From CAVYXA01 sp963846775 (GTDB taxonomy: Bacteria; Verrucomicrobiota; Verrucomicrobiia; Chthoniobacterales; UBA10450): DNA of 64,000 nucleotides. Position 1 is the stretch's first letter; every line of letters begins with the position of its first letter. Made by a program: the position numbers and the translations under genes. The DNA lies in the NCBI GenBank assembly GCA_963846775.1, contig CAWJXB010000006.1, positions 1,922,001-1,986,000 on the forward strand, in the 5' to 3' direction. The notes under the pieces are model-generated. The model did not search any database and was not told the origin of the DNA. It was given only the letters and a program-made list of their open reading frames with translations. This document shows, piece by piece, positions 1 to 8,812 of this stretch.

Positions 1-128
1 CCGATCACGTCCATGTGATGGTTGCTGGTCGAATCGTTCGTAGCGGGCGCAAAGAGCTCGCTCTCGAGCTGGAGGAACGCGGCTACGATTGGGCGCGGGA
101 AGAGGCGTCTGAACCAGTGCTTAGATAG
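1..128 (+). CDS. sufC: SufC, Fe-S assembly ATPase (C-terminal end only)
   Basis: The window opens inside a reading frame (frame from base 3) that ends at the TAG at 126-128. The visible tail reads DHVHVMVAGRIVRSGRKELA and closes with a short acidic end. DHVHVM..G.I..SG is the usual last stretch of SufC, the ABC-type ATPase of the SufBCD scaffold that builds iron-sulphur clusters in the cytosol. sufB follows after 8 bases in the same direction, which supports the call. The Walker motifs lie upstream of the window, so the catalytic part cannot be checked. Confidence 0.85.
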   Translation, partial: DHVHVMVAGRIVRSGRKELALELEERGYDWAREEASEPVLR

Positions 129-136
129 GATCGATA

Positions 137-1546
137 ATGAAAACGGAAACAAAGGCAGTCAATATCGACCGAAGCGTCGGCGATTTTCATTACAAAGTTA
201 ATTACGCAAAGGACGCCGGTTACGGCCTGAGCGAGAAGACGATTCATTACATCTCCGATGTGAAGGAGGACCCCGATTGGGTGCGCGAGTTTCGTCTGCG
301 CGGTTTGAAAACTTTTTTGGAAAAACCGCTGCCGACGCATTGGGCGAGCAAGGATCTGGAAGCGATCGATTTTGCCAAGATTCGCTATTACCTCGCATCC
401 GGCGACGCGGCCAAGCGCAGTTGGGAGGACGTTCCTGCGGATATCAAGCGCACGTTTGAGCGACTCGGCATTCCGGAACAGGAACGGAAATTTCTCGCCG
501 GCGTCGAAGCACAGTTCGACAGCGAAGCTGTTTATTCAAACATCAAGAAAGCGGTCGGCGAACAGGGCGTTATCTTCGTTGGATCGACGGAAGGCTTGAA
601 AAAACATCCCGAGATTTTCCGGAAATGGTTCGGCAAAGTCATCCCGATCGCCGACAACAAATTCAGCGCGCTCAACAGCGCGGTCTTCAGCGGCGGCTCA
701 TTCATCTATGTCCCGCCCGGAGTGAAAGTGAAACATCCGTTGCAGGCCTATTTCCGGATCAACGCCGAGAACTTCGGCCAGTTCGAGCGCACCCTCATCA
801 TCGCCGATGAAGGCAGCGAAGTGACCTATATGGAAGGCTGCACCGCGCCGAAGTTTAATACCGCGACATTGCACAGTGCTGTGGTGGAGCTCGTCGCCAT
901 GAAGGGCGCGAAGATTCAATACATTACCGTCCAAAACTGGTCGTCGAACGTTTTCAATCTCGTGACCAAACGCGGGCTCGCCCACGAAGACGCTGAGATC
1001 AAATGGATCGATTGCAACATCGGTTCCCGGCTGACCATGAAATATCCCGGCGTGATCATGAAAGGCCGCAAGGCCCGCGGCGAAGTTTTGTCGATTGCAC
1101 TGGCCAACGACGGCCAGCATCAGGACACCGGCGCGAAAATGATCCACGCGGCTGATGAAACGACCTCGAACATCATTTCAAAATCCATCTCAATCGGAAA
1201 AGGCCGCGCCACTTATCGCGGACTCGTGCATGTGCCGAAGCATCTCAAGCATTGCAAGAACAACACCGAGTGCGACGCGCTCCTGATCAACGCGACTTCG
1301 CGCACCGACACTTATCCAGCCATCACCGTGCGCGGCACCGGTAACGCGGTGCAGCACGAAGCCAGCGTCAGCCAGGTCAGCGCCGAGCAAATCTTTTACA
1401 TGCAGCAACGGGGCCTGAGCGAAGCGCAGGCCATGAGCCTGAGCGTAAACGGATTCGTTAACGATCTCGTCCGCCAATTCCCCATGGAATACTCGGTCGA
1501 GCTCAAGCGCCTGATCGAGCTGGAGATGGAAGGCTCGGTCGGGTAA
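137..1546 (+). CDS. sufB: SufB, Fe-S cluster assembly scaffold protein
   Basis: 469 residues, the normal length for SufB. It forms the SufBC2D complex with SufC and SufD, which assembles Fe-S clusters and passes them to target proteins. The N-terminal part (about 1-110) has the family's YGLSEKTIHYIS region. The beta-helix SufBD core follows, with the VPPGVKVKHPLQAYFRIN stretch, a conserved Cys near residue 235 (MEGCTAP), the WSSNVFNLVTKRG run and a late CKNNTECDALL segment. The start ATG at 137 is 8 bases after the sufC stop, so the two genes are probably one transcript. No sufD follows; the next gene is on the other strand. Confidence 0.96.
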   Translation: MKTETKAVNIDRSVGDFHYKVNYAKDAGYGLSEKTIHYISDVKEDPDWVREFRLRGLKTFLEKPLPTHWASKDLEAIDFAKIRYYLASGDAAKRSWEDVPADIKRTFERLGIPEQERKFLAGVEAQFDSEAVYSNIKKAVGEQGVIFVGSTEGLKKHPEIFRKWFGKVIPIADNKFSALNSAVFSGGSFIYVPPGVKVKHPLQAYFRINAENFGQFERTLIIADEGSEVTYMEGCTAPKFNTATLHSAVVELVAMKGAKIQYITVQNWSSNVFNLVTKRGLAHEDAEIKWIDCNIGSRLTMKYPGVIMKGRKARGEVLSIALANDGQHQDTGAKMIHAADETTSNIISKSISIGKGRATYRGLVHVPKHLKHCKNNTECDALLINATSRTDTYPAITVRGTGNAVQHEASVSQVSAEQIFYMQQRGLSEAQAMSLSVNGFVNDLVRQFPMEYSVELKRLIELEMEGSVG

Positions 1547-1620
1547 CGCAGAATCGAGGAAGGCCGCTTCCACGTCCACTGCTACCCTTGAGATTCAAGG
1601 ATTCGGATTTGCTTCCGATT

Positions 1621-3186
1621 TCATGTGCTGATTTCGGATTTTTTTCGCCAGGCCGCGTAAACTGGCAAACCGGTCAGGACAATCGCAATGCCGATCCCGG
1701 AAGTTGCTGGCGCGAGCCAGGCCAGATCGACAGTCAAAATCGCCGCCAGCGCGATGGAGATGATCGGGACGACAGGGTAACCCCACGTGCGATAGGGCCG
1801 CTCGGCTGCTGGAGATTTTTGCCGGAGCAGAATCACTGCCGCGACGAGCAGAAGATAAAAGACCAGGTCGGCCGAAACGATGTACTCGAGCAATTGTGTG
1901 TATACGTTTCCGTAACTGATAACGCCGGTTGCAGGATTTGTTACCTTCGTGCGCGGAAGAGTTAGAAACGCGGTCCAGATTGCCTGCGCGAGCAACGCTG
2001 CTGACGGCACGTGCTGCGCATTGGTAGTGCCAACACGGCGGAAGAACAATCGGTCTTGGGCCATGGCGTAATACACGCGCGCTCCGGCCAGGATCAGGCC
2101 GTTATTGCATCCGAAGGTCGAAATCATGATGGCGGCAGCCATGCACAGAGCGCCCGGATTCCCAAACACAGCCTTCATGACCGCAACAGCGACGCGGTTT
2201 TGCGGTGCATGCTCGATTCCAGAGAACGGCAAGACGGCAATGTACGCGAGATTAGCGAGCAGATACAAAAAGACGACAATGCCGCAACCGGCGAGCAAGG
2301 CACGCGCGAGATTGCGTGCTGGATCACGCACCTCGCTGCCGATGAACGTGACGTTTGTCCATGCCGTTTGGGCGAACAGTGGGCCCACCATCGCTTTGCC
2401 GAATAAGAGCGCAAGCGCCAATCCGCCTGCCACGGCAAGTCCGGGCTGGGCGGTCTGCGGATTCCAGCCATTGGCCCATGAATTCCACCAAGACGCCGAG
2501 CGCGCCGCACTATCTGCCTTCCAGCCGAGAGATAATCCGAGCACAATCACGCCCACCAGCGCTGCTGTTTTCGTGAATGTGAAGGTGTTTTGAACGAGTG
2601 TGCCAAGCCGCAGACCGCACGTGTTCGTCCATGTTAGCAGGGCGATCAGCGCAATCGCCGTCAGTTGTTCGGTCGATAAACTGATCGCGTAATGCGTCCC
2701 TAACGAGATCGGCTTGACCAGATAATTCTCCGCGTTGATAGCGGTAATAAAAACGCCGCTGAATTTCGCGAAGGCGATTGCGACGGCCGCGATGGTTCCC
2801 GTTTGAATCACCAGGAACAAGGTCCAGCCAAAGAGAAAACCAATCGGCGGGCCGTAGGCTTCTCTCAGGAAAACGTAAACGCCGCCAGCGCGCGGCATCA
2901 TCGTCGCCAGCTCCGAGCAACAGAGCGCGCCCGTCATCGTCATCAGGCCGGCGACGAACCATGCCAGCAACAACCAGCCGGGCGCTCCAATCAGCCGCGC
3001 CGATTCGGCCGACGTGATAAAAATCCCCGACCCGATCATCGATCCCATCACGATCATCGTCGCGTCGATCGGCCCCAGCGCCCGCACGAGGCTCGTCGAT
3101 GGCACTGCCGGCGTTGCTGTAGAGGACGTCGTAACCCCGGAAACTTTCGGGGCTGGCAGCTTCCCTGGTCTAATTCCGTCGGTCAT
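1621..3186 (-). CDS. APC-superfamily amino-acid permease
   Basis: 521 residues with about twelve hydrophobic segments, so an inner-membrane secondary transporter. After a Thr/Ser/Pro-rich cytosolic tail of about 33 residues comes the family start signature around GSMIGSGIFI in the first helix, then CCSELATMMPRAGGVYVFLR (helix 3 entry), both typical of the amino acid-polyamine-organocation superfamily (LAT/PotE type). The FIGSEVRDPARNLARALLAG stretch at about residue 290 matches the conserved E..NP.R loop. The substrate cannot be told from sequence; an amino acid or polyamine is likely. It is convergent with sufB (stop codons 74 bases apart) and divergent from mfd, with only 65 bases between the two starts. 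Confidence 0.85.
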   Translation of the reverse strand: MTDGIRPGKLPAPKVSGVTTSSTATPAVPSTSLVRALGPIDATMIVMGSMIGSGIFITSAESARLIGAPGWLLLAWFVAGLMTMTGALCCSELATMMPRAGGVYVFLREAYGPPIGFLFGWTLFLVIQTGTIAAVAIAFAKFSGVFITAINAENYLVKPISLGTHYAISLSTEQLTAIALIALLTWTNTCGLRLGTLVQNTFTFTKTAALVGVIVLGLSLGWKADSAARSASWWNSWANGWNPQTAQPGLAVAGGLALALLFGKAMVGPLFAQTAWTNVTFIGSEVRDPARNLARALLAGCGIVVFLYLLANLAYIAVLPFSGIEHAPQNRVAVAVMKAVFGNPGALCMAAAIMISTFGCNNGLILAGARVYYAMAQDRLFFRRVGTTNAQHVPSAALLAQAIWTAFLTLPRTKVTNPATGVISYGNVYTQLLEYIVSADLVFYLLLVAAVILLRQKSPAAERPYRTWGYPVVPIISIALAAILTVDLAWLAPATSGIGIAIVLTGLPVYAAWRKKSEIST

Positions 3187-3251
3187 GTCAGTAGCCCTTA
3201 TGCTAGGCGACGCGGTTTTGAAGTCGCAAGCTTTTCAGCGGAAGCTTTGCG

Positions 3252-6200
3252 GTGGAAAAATTGTTACGGGATGAACTCCTGAGCATGGTCGAAGCGGCCG
3301 AGCCGATCGCGCAAAAATTGCGTGAGATCGAGCGCGGCCAACGCCCAGTCCCGTTTTCTCACGTCATCGAGTCTGCGCAAGGATTTCTCGTCGCCGTCCT
3401 CGCTCGCAAGCTGGATAAAACGATATGGGTCCTTTGCCCGAACGTTCGGTCGCAGGAATTGCTTTACGAAAGTCTGCTCAACTGGCATCCGAACGCGCAA
3501 TTTCTACCCGAAGCAGAGTTTGCCGCTGTCGAGAACATTTTGCCCGACCCTGAAATCGCTGCGGAGCGCCTCGCGTTGCTGATCTCGCTCGACCGCGAAC
3601 GCGGCCCGCACTTGATCGTCGCCACGCGCGCTAGTCTCCAAAATCGCGCGCCCAAGCCCGGCACATTGCAATCTGCGGTCGTTCAGCTGCGCCGGGGCAC
3701 AGAACAAAAGATCGAAAGTCTGCTGGAGAAGCTTTCCGCCGCCGGTTACGAGCGCGCGACGCAAATTACCACGCGCGGACAATTCGCCGTGCGCGGTGGA
3801 ATTGTCGATCTCTACTCCTGGCAAGCGGCGTTACCGGCGCGTCTGGAGTTCTTCGGCGATCAAATCGAATCGCTTCGCGAATTCGATATTGATACGCAAA
3901 CTTCCGTGCACGATCTGAACAAGATCGACATCCTGCTCGCTCAAGGAACGGCGGTCTCCAGTCCGCCCGCGCGATCGGAGAATCGCCCTTCCTTGTTAGA
4001 AATTCAGACTGGGCGCGTTCAAGATTACATCGCCTCCGACCATCTCACGATCGACATCGAACCGGACAGTCGTGCAAACTTGACCGGTTTAACCGGTCAA
4101 GTTTGCATCAGTGAAGGTTCCAGTGAAGAAGGCCCGGAAGACTTCAGCGGCTCGTTTCAGGATTGTGATGTCGGTGAGTTTGCCGTAGGCGAGTTTGTGC
4201 TGCTGGAAACGAAACGGGCGCAATTCGTTTCGCGGCTGAAAGAATGGCGAGCGAGTCAAGCGAAGATCGTCATTTATTTCCAGACCGAGGGTGAGATCGA
4301 ACGGTTCCGCGAGATCCTGGGCGCTGTAGCCAGGGGCGGTGATCCCAGCGGCGCGGGCCTGCCAAATACTGGCACGCCGGAGTCAACGCCGCCGACAACT
4401 CTGGACGATATCGATCTTGTCGAAGGAACGCTCGCGCGCGGGTTCTGTTTTCCGGCCGCTAATCTGGTCGTGCTTTCGGCGGCGGAACTGTTTGGCCGGT
4501 TTGCCGCCCATCCGCGCCGGCGATTGCATCGCGCGGAACGACACCGCGCGCAGATCGATTTCAGCGAACTCCACGAAGGCGATTACGTTGTGCATCTCGA
4601 ACATGGGATAGCAAAATTTTGCGGGCTGCAACGATTTGTGGTCGGACAGGCGCCACGCCTGCCTGGCGGAGAGGAAACAGCGACGGTAAGCGAAGCGGTA
4701 ACAACGAAGGCAAGCGAAGCGCTTGCCCTTCAATTTGCTGATGGAGCCAGGCTCTATGTGCCCCTGGAGCAGGCGTATCTGGTCTCGCGATACGTCGGTG
4801 TCGGAAAAAAATCGCCGCGGCTCAGCTCGTTAGGCGACGCCAAGTGGGCCCGGGCGAAAAAAAATGCGGTGGCGTCAATCTTCGATTATGCAGGCAAAAT
4901 GCTTGCGCTTCAGGCCGAACGTGAGACGCATCCCGGACACGCGTTCGGTCCGGATTCGAAATGGCAGGCGGAATTCGAGCATTCCTTTCCTTTCCGCGAA
5001 ACGCCGGACCAGATGAGGGCGATTATCGATACCAAGATCGACATGGAACGTTCGCGCCCGATGGATCGCCTGATCTGCGGCGACGTCGGTTTTGGCAAAA
5101 CCGAGGTGGCGATTCGCGCCGCATTCAAAGCGGTCATGGACGGTAAACAGGTAGCGGTGCTCGCGCCGACGACCGTGCTTGCGCAACAACACTTCGAAGT
5201 GTTTCGGCAGCGCATGCTCGATTATCCGGTCCGGATCGAGATGCTGAGCCGGTTCCGTTCGCAATCGGAACAGAAAAAAGTGCTGCAACTGTTGCGGGCG
5301 GGCGGAATCGACATCGTGATCGGCACGCATCGCCTGATTTCGGGTGACGTTCTCTTCAAAAATCTCGGTCTCGTCGTGATCGACGAGGAGCAGCGTTTCG
5401 GCGTCCTGCACAAGGAGAAATTCAAAGAGCTGTTCAAACTGGTCGATGTTCTGACGCTCTCGGCCACGCCGATCCCCCGCACGTTGTATCTTTCGTTAGT
5501 CGGGGTGAAAGACATGTCCACGATCGAGACTCCGCCTCAAAACCGGTTGCCGGTCGAGACTGTGGTCTGTGGCTACGATGAGCGAATCATTCGGGATGCG
5601 ATCAAGCGCGAGCTGGAGCGACAGGGCCAGGTTTTCCTGCTGCACAATCGGGTGCAAACCATCGAACGGGTGCGCGAAAAAATTGCGGATCTTTGCCCCG
5701 AAGCGAGGATCGATATCGGCCACGGCCAAATGAATGCAGACGAGCTGGAAGCGGTCATGGCTCGGTTCGTGGAGGGCCGGATCGACGTGCTCGTTTGCAC
5801 CACGATCATCGAGAGCGGCCTCGACATTCCGAACGCCAACACCATCATCATTGATCGCGCTGATCGGTTCGGTCTGGCCGATCTTTATCAATTGCGAGGC
5901 CGCGTCGGGCGCGCGGAACACAAGGCTTATGCCTATTTGCTCTTGCCCCGAGAGATGATGTCGATAGGCGCGGCGCGGCGACGGATCAACGCGATCAAGC
6001 AATATAGCTCGTTAGGCGCGGGCTTTCGGATCGCCATGCGCGACCTGGAGATTCGCGGCGCGGGCAGCATCCTCGGCACCGCCCAGAGCGGCCACATCAT
6101 GGCGGTCGGGTTCGATTTGTATTGTCAGTTGCTCAAACAAGCGGTGGCCCAGATGAAGGGACAGAAGTTGCGGTTGCGAGTGGATGTCGATGTTCGGCTC

Positions 6201-6593
6201 GATTTTGTCGCGATGAATGAGGCCGAATTCGTGCAAACAACGCCTGTGCCGGCCTTTATTCCGATCAGCTACGTCAGCGATTCCGGTTTGCGGATCAAAG
6301 CGTACCGCGAGATTGCCGAGATCACGACGCGCGATCAATTGCAACGCCTCCAGCGCGATTGGCGCGACCGGTTCGGCCCGTTTCCGCCGGCGGTTGACAA
6401 TTTGTTCCTCCTCAGCAAAATCAAACTCGCCGCGGCCGAGACCGGCATCACACGCGTAGAGGTAAGGGAGGGCAAAGTGATGTTGACGCGGCGCGGGGAT
6501 TTTATGCTTGTTGGTGGCAAGTTCCCCCGTTTAGTTGCGAACAGGATCGAAGGCTATCTCGGCGAGCTTTTGGAATTGATAGGAAAAATATGA
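3252..6593 (+). CDS. mfd: Mfd, transcription-repair coupling factor
   Basis: 1113 residues. Mfd binds RNA polymerase stalled at DNA damage, displaces it with a double-stranded DNA translocase and recruits UvrA. The order is the family's: UvrB-like N-terminal module (to about 350), RNA-polymerase interaction domain beginning LHEGDYVVHLEHGIAKFCGL (about 435), helicase domain with Walker A GDVGFGKTEVA (about 610), DEEQRFGV (about 710), ATPIPRT, then the C-terminal TRCF domain. The start is GTG at 3252. Two stretches look inserted compared with ordinary Mfd: about residues 270-385, which contains a perfect 33-base palindrome, and about 465-490 in the polymerase-interaction domain, which holds two short hairpins. 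The stop overlaps the next start by 4 bases (ATGA). Confidence 0.96.
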   Translation: MEKLLRDELLSMVEAAEPIAQKLREIERGQRPVPFSHVIESAQGFLVAVLARKLDKTIWVLCPNVRSQELLYESLLNWHPNAQFLPEAEFAAVENILPDPEIAAERLALLISLDRERGPHLIVATRASLQNRAPKPGTLQSAVVQLRRGTEQKIESLLEKLSAAGYERATQITTRGQFAVRGGIVDLYSWQAALPARLEFFGDQIESLREFDIDTQTSVHDLNKIDILLAQGTAVSSPPARSENRPSLLEIQTGRVQDYIASDHLTIDIEPDSRANLTGLTGQVCISEGSSEEGPEDFSGSFQDCDVGEFAVGEFVLLETKRAQFVSRLKEWRASQAKIVIYFQTEGEIERFREILGAVARGGDPSGAGLPNTGTPESTPPTTLDDIDLVEGTLARGFCFPAANLVVLSAAELFGRFAAHPRRRLHRAERHRAQIDFSELHEGDYVVHLEHGIAKFCGLQRFVVGQAPRLPGGEETATVSEAVTTKASEALALQFADGARLYVPLEQAYLVSRYVGVGKKSPRLSSLGDAKWARAKKNAVASIFDYAGKMLALQAERETHPGHAFGPDSKWQAEFEHSFPFRETPDQMRAIIDTKIDMERSRPMDRLICGDVGFGKTEVAIRAAFKAVMDGKQVAVLAPTTVLAQQHFEVFRQRMLDYPVRIEMLSRFRSQSEQKKVLQLLRAGGIDIVIGTHRLISGDVLFKNLGLVVIDEEQRFGVLHKEKFKELFKLVDVLTLSATPIPRTLYLSLVGVKDMSTIETPPQNRLPVETVVCGYDERIIRDAIKRELERQGQVFLLHNRVQTIERVREKIADLCPEARIDIGHGQMNADELEAVMARFVEGRIDVLVCTTIIESGLDIPNANTIIIDRADRFGLADLYQLRGRVGRAEHKAYAYLLLPREMMSIGAARRRINAIKQYSSLGAGFRIAMRDLEIRGAGSILGTAQSGHIMAVGFDLYCQLLKQAVAQMKGQKLRLRVDVDVRLDFVAMNEAEFVQTTPVPAFIPISYVSDSGLRIKAYREIAEITTRDQLQRLQRDWRDRFGPFPPAVDNLFLLSKIKLAAAETGITRVEVREGKVMLTRRGDFMLVGGKFPRLVANRIEGYLGELLELIGKI
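4074..4106. repeat. Perfect 33-bp palindrome inside mfd
   Basis: Arms GCAAACTTGACCGGTT and its exact reverse complement flank a single T. The palindrome lies wholly in the mfd frame and is translated as NLTGLTGQVC, in a region between the UvrB-like module and the polymerase-interaction domain where Mfd proteins differ in length. Confidence 0.85.
4647..4727. repeat. Two short hairpins inside mfd (low-complexity insertion)
   Basis: CAGGCG-CCA-CGCCTG at 4647-4661 and GGCAAGCG-AAG-CGCTTGCC at 4709-4727 are both perfect stems. Between them the repeated unit GAAGC/AAGCGAAGC gives Ala/Glu/Ser/Thr-rich protein. This sits where the polymerase-interaction domain normally runs straight from the HGIAKF region to the LYVP strand, so it looks like inserted repeat DNA that kept the frame open. 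Confidence 0.6.
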
Positions 6594-7579
6594 CACGCAT
6601 AGTTCGTCCCCTCAGCCTGGGAGTTTTAGCGGCGCTTGCCCTCGCTTCGTCGCCGCTTTGTTGCGCTGCTTATGCCGCTGATGCGCAAGTCATCGATGGA
6701 ATCGCGGCGGTGGTAAACGGCGACGTCATCACGCTTTCGCAAGTGCGCTCACTGTCCGAGCCGCGTGAGAAGTTGTTGCGCAGTCAATACACCGGCGACG
6801 AGCTCATCGCTAAAATTAAGGAAGCGCGTCAAGCCTCGTTGCAGGATTTGATTGACCGGCAATTGGTGTTGCAGTCGTTCAAGGACGAGAAGTTTCAGAT
6901 TCCCGATTATGTGGTGGATGATCGGGTGCATGAAATCATCCGCGAATCATTCGGAGGCGACCGGAACACGTTTATCAAAACCCTGGAAGCGCAGAACTAT
7001 ACGTTAGGCGAATTCAAGAAGATGGAACTGGAGCGAATCATCGTTTCGGCCATGCGCGGCAAGAACATCAAGGTGAACACGATCATTTCGCCGGCCAAAG
7101 TGGACGATTACTACAAGAAGCATATTGACCAGTTCACCGCCAAGGAAGAGGTGAAACTGCGCATGATCATGATTCCGGGGAAAGCCGATACCGGCAACTC
7201 TGCCGCGCAAAAAGCGATGGCTGAGGAAGTCCTGGGCAAGCTGGCTAGCGGCGCCGAGTTTGATCGCACCGCGCAAGTTTATTCCGAGGATAGCACGCGC
7301 GATCTCGGCGGCGACTGGGGCTGGATCGAGCGTAAAACGCTGGCCGCGCCGCTGGAAAAAGTCGCGTTCAACCTGTCGGTCGGGAAGATCAGCGGGATCG
7401 TCGAGTTTAGTGGGAACTACTACATTCTGAAAGTGGAAGACAAACGGGGCGGCAGCGTTCAGCCGCTGGCTCAAGTCCGTTCCGACATCGAGAAACTCCT
7501 GCTCCAGCAAGAAGCGCAACATCTCCAGGAACGCTGGCTCGCCAGCCTCCGCGCAAAGGCGTTCATCAAAACGTTCTAA
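6590..7579 (+). CDS. SurA-like periplasmic peptidyl-prolyl isomerase/chaperone
   Basis: 329 residues. A basic start plus hydrophobic run ending near AYAADA (about residue 30) is a Sec signal peptide. The mature protein opens with VIDGIAAVVNGDVITLSQVR, the SurA N-terminal chaperone motif, followed by the helical SurA_N region to about 170. One PpiC-type rotamase domain (about 183-285) follows, with the SEDSTRDLGGDWGWIERKTL and FSGNYYILKVEDKR signatures. E. coli SurA has two such domains, so this is a short version. Its role is probably folding of outer-membrane proteins. The ATG overlaps the mfd stop by 4 bases, so the two genes appear translationally coupled although their jobs differ. Confidence 0.88.
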   Translation: MTRIVRPLSLGVLAALALASSPLCCAAYAADAQVIDGIAAVVNGDVITLSQVRSLSEPREKLLRSQYTGDELIAKIKEARQASLQDLIDRQLVLQSFKDEKFQIPDYVVDDRVHEIIRESFGGDRNTFIKTLEAQNYTLGEFKKMELERIIVSAMRGKNIKVNTIISPAKVDDYYKKHIDQFTAKEEVKLRMIMIPGKADTGNSAAQKAMAEEVLGKLASGAEFDRTAQVYSEDSTRDLGGDWGWIERKTLAAPLEKVAFNLSVGKISGIVEFSGNYYILKVEDKRGGSVQPLAQVRSDIEKLLLQQEAQHLQERWLASLRAKAFIKTF

Positions 7580-7708
7580 ACTTGGTTGTTCGGCGTTCGG
7601 TCTCGGCGTTGGGCGTTTGCCTGTTTGGCTCTTCCCTTCCGCTCAATCTTCCTCTTAGTCTTTCTCTTGCCCTTGCTCGTGCTCTTGCTCGATTGCTAAG
7701 ACGCAAAC
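7580..7708. repeat. Intergenic GTTGGGCGTT / GAGCAAGAG-type repeat spacer
   Basis: 129 bases between surA-like and pdxA with no gene. The first half (7587-7620) is a GTTCGGCGTT..GTTGGGCGTT phrase. The second half (about 7645-7705) is CTCTTGCCCTTGCTCGTGCTCTTGCTC, a pyrimidine-rich low-complexity run whose complement reads GAGCAAGAGCACGAGCAAGGG. Similar runs recur near 40975, 41238 and 53228. Confidence 0.55.
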
Positions 7709-8638
7709 ATGAGCAAGGGCAGGAAACTTCGGATCGGCATCACACCCGGCGATTGCGCCGGGATCGGGCCTGAGATTGTCGATCTCGCTCTCGCGAGCGG
7801 GCGCGTGCCCAAGTCGGCTGATTATCTTGTCATCGGCCGGCGGCCGAAGTGCAAACCAGGCAAGCCTACGCTTGAAACTGCGCGGGCCGCCGCTGCCGCG
7901 CTCGAAGAAGCGGCGACGCTGGCGCGGCGCGGCGAACTGGATGGCGTCGTCACCGGGCCGATCCACAAGGCGCGCATGTATCAGGCCGGTTTCAAGTTTC
8001 CCGGCCAGACCGAATTTTTCGCCGATCGCTGTGGCGTGAAAAATTTCGCAATGTGTTTGACCGGCGGCAAAATCACCGTCGCGCTTGTCACCACGCACAT
8101 TCCATTGAGCAAAGTTCCGCGCGTGCTCAAGCGAAGCGAAATCGTCCGAGTCGGACTCTTGTTAGCCGAGTTTCTCCGATACTTGCCACGCCGTTGCTCG
8201 GCCCAGGCGGATCGATCTTGTCAGAACCTGCGAATCGCTGTGGCTGGTTTAAATCCGCATGCCGGAGAATCGGGAAAAATCGGCCGCGAAGAGATCGAGA
8301 TCATCGGCCCGGCTATCGTCCAGCTGAAATCCGAAATCCAAGATCCGAAAGCCGAAATAATCGGACCCGTTTCGCCCGATACGCTGTTCCATCGCATGAT
8401 CGAAGGCGAATTCGACGCTGCACTCTGCATGTATCACGATCAAGGCCTCATCCCGCTCAAGCTTCACGCCTTTCACATCGGCGTTAACGCAACTCTCGGC
8501 TTGCCTTTTCCGCGAACGAGTCCGGATCACGGGACGGCCTTTGAAATCGCCGGGAAAGGAACCGCCCGTCCCGACAGCATGATCGCCGCGATCAATCTCT
8601 CCATGGAACTGGCCTCATGCGCTGTTGGGCGGAGTTGA
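7709..8638 (+). CDS. pdxA: PdxA, 4-hydroxythreonine-4-phosphate dehydrogenase
   Basis: 309 residues, slightly short for the family. It oxidises 4-phosphohydroxy-L-threonine in the DXP-dependent route to pyridoxal phosphate, in the cytosol, using NAD and a divalent metal. Visible signatures are the N-terminal ITPGDCAGIGPEI, TGPIHKARMYQAG, the GGKITVALVTTHIPLSKVP stretch, the MYHDQGLIPLKLHAFH metal-binding region (about 242-257) and the C-terminal GLPFPRTSPDHGTAFEIAGK. Between the EEIEIIGPAI strand and PDTLFHRM, the sequence LKSEIQDPKAEIIGP (8325-8373) is encoded by DNA resembling the AAATCCGAAATCC-type spacer seen elsewhere in the window, perhaps a small in-frame insertion. Confidence 0.95.
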   Translation: MSKGRKLRIGITPGDCAGIGPEIVDLALASGRVPKSADYLVIGRRPKCKPGKPTLETARAAAAALEEAATLARRGELDGVVTGPIHKARMYQAGFKFPGQTEFFADRCGVKNFAMCLTGGKITVALVTTHIPLSKVPRVLKRSEIVRVGLLLAEFLRYLPRRCSAQADRSCQNLRIAVAGLNPHAGESGKIGREEIEIIGPAIVQLKSEIQDPKAEIIGPVSPDTLFHRMIEGEFDAALCMYHDQGLIPLKLHAFHIGVNATLGLPFPRTSPDHGTAFEIAGKGTARPDSMIAAINLSMELASCAVGRS

Positions 8639-8812
8639 AACATGTTCGTTGAATGACGAAGCATCAATGCCCAAGGTCGAACGAAATCCGAATACACAGA
8701 TGACGAAGTGCTCTTCGATGCAACTTTCCGTTATTCGGATCTCATCTTTCCTTTGTCATTCGTCATTCGGACCTCGTCATTTTCCTGATCTTCTACGATC
8801 ACGAACCCGAGC
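8639..8812. repeat. Intergenic GTCATTCGTCATTCGG-type repeat
   Basis: 174 bases with no gene. Phrases GAAATCCGAATAC..GATGACGAAG (8686-8710) and TTATTCGGATCTC..GTCATTCGTCATTCGG (8733-8770) are partly complementary and could fold. The same wording (ATTCGGATTTC..GTTCGTCATTCAGATTTCGTCA) occurs at 47242-47280, so this looks like a dispersed intergenic family. Confidence 0.5.

Noticed and set aside
698..1147. 149-codon minus-strand frame inside sufB
   Set aside because: Antisense shadow of a strongly conserved gene, typical of high-GC coding DNA.
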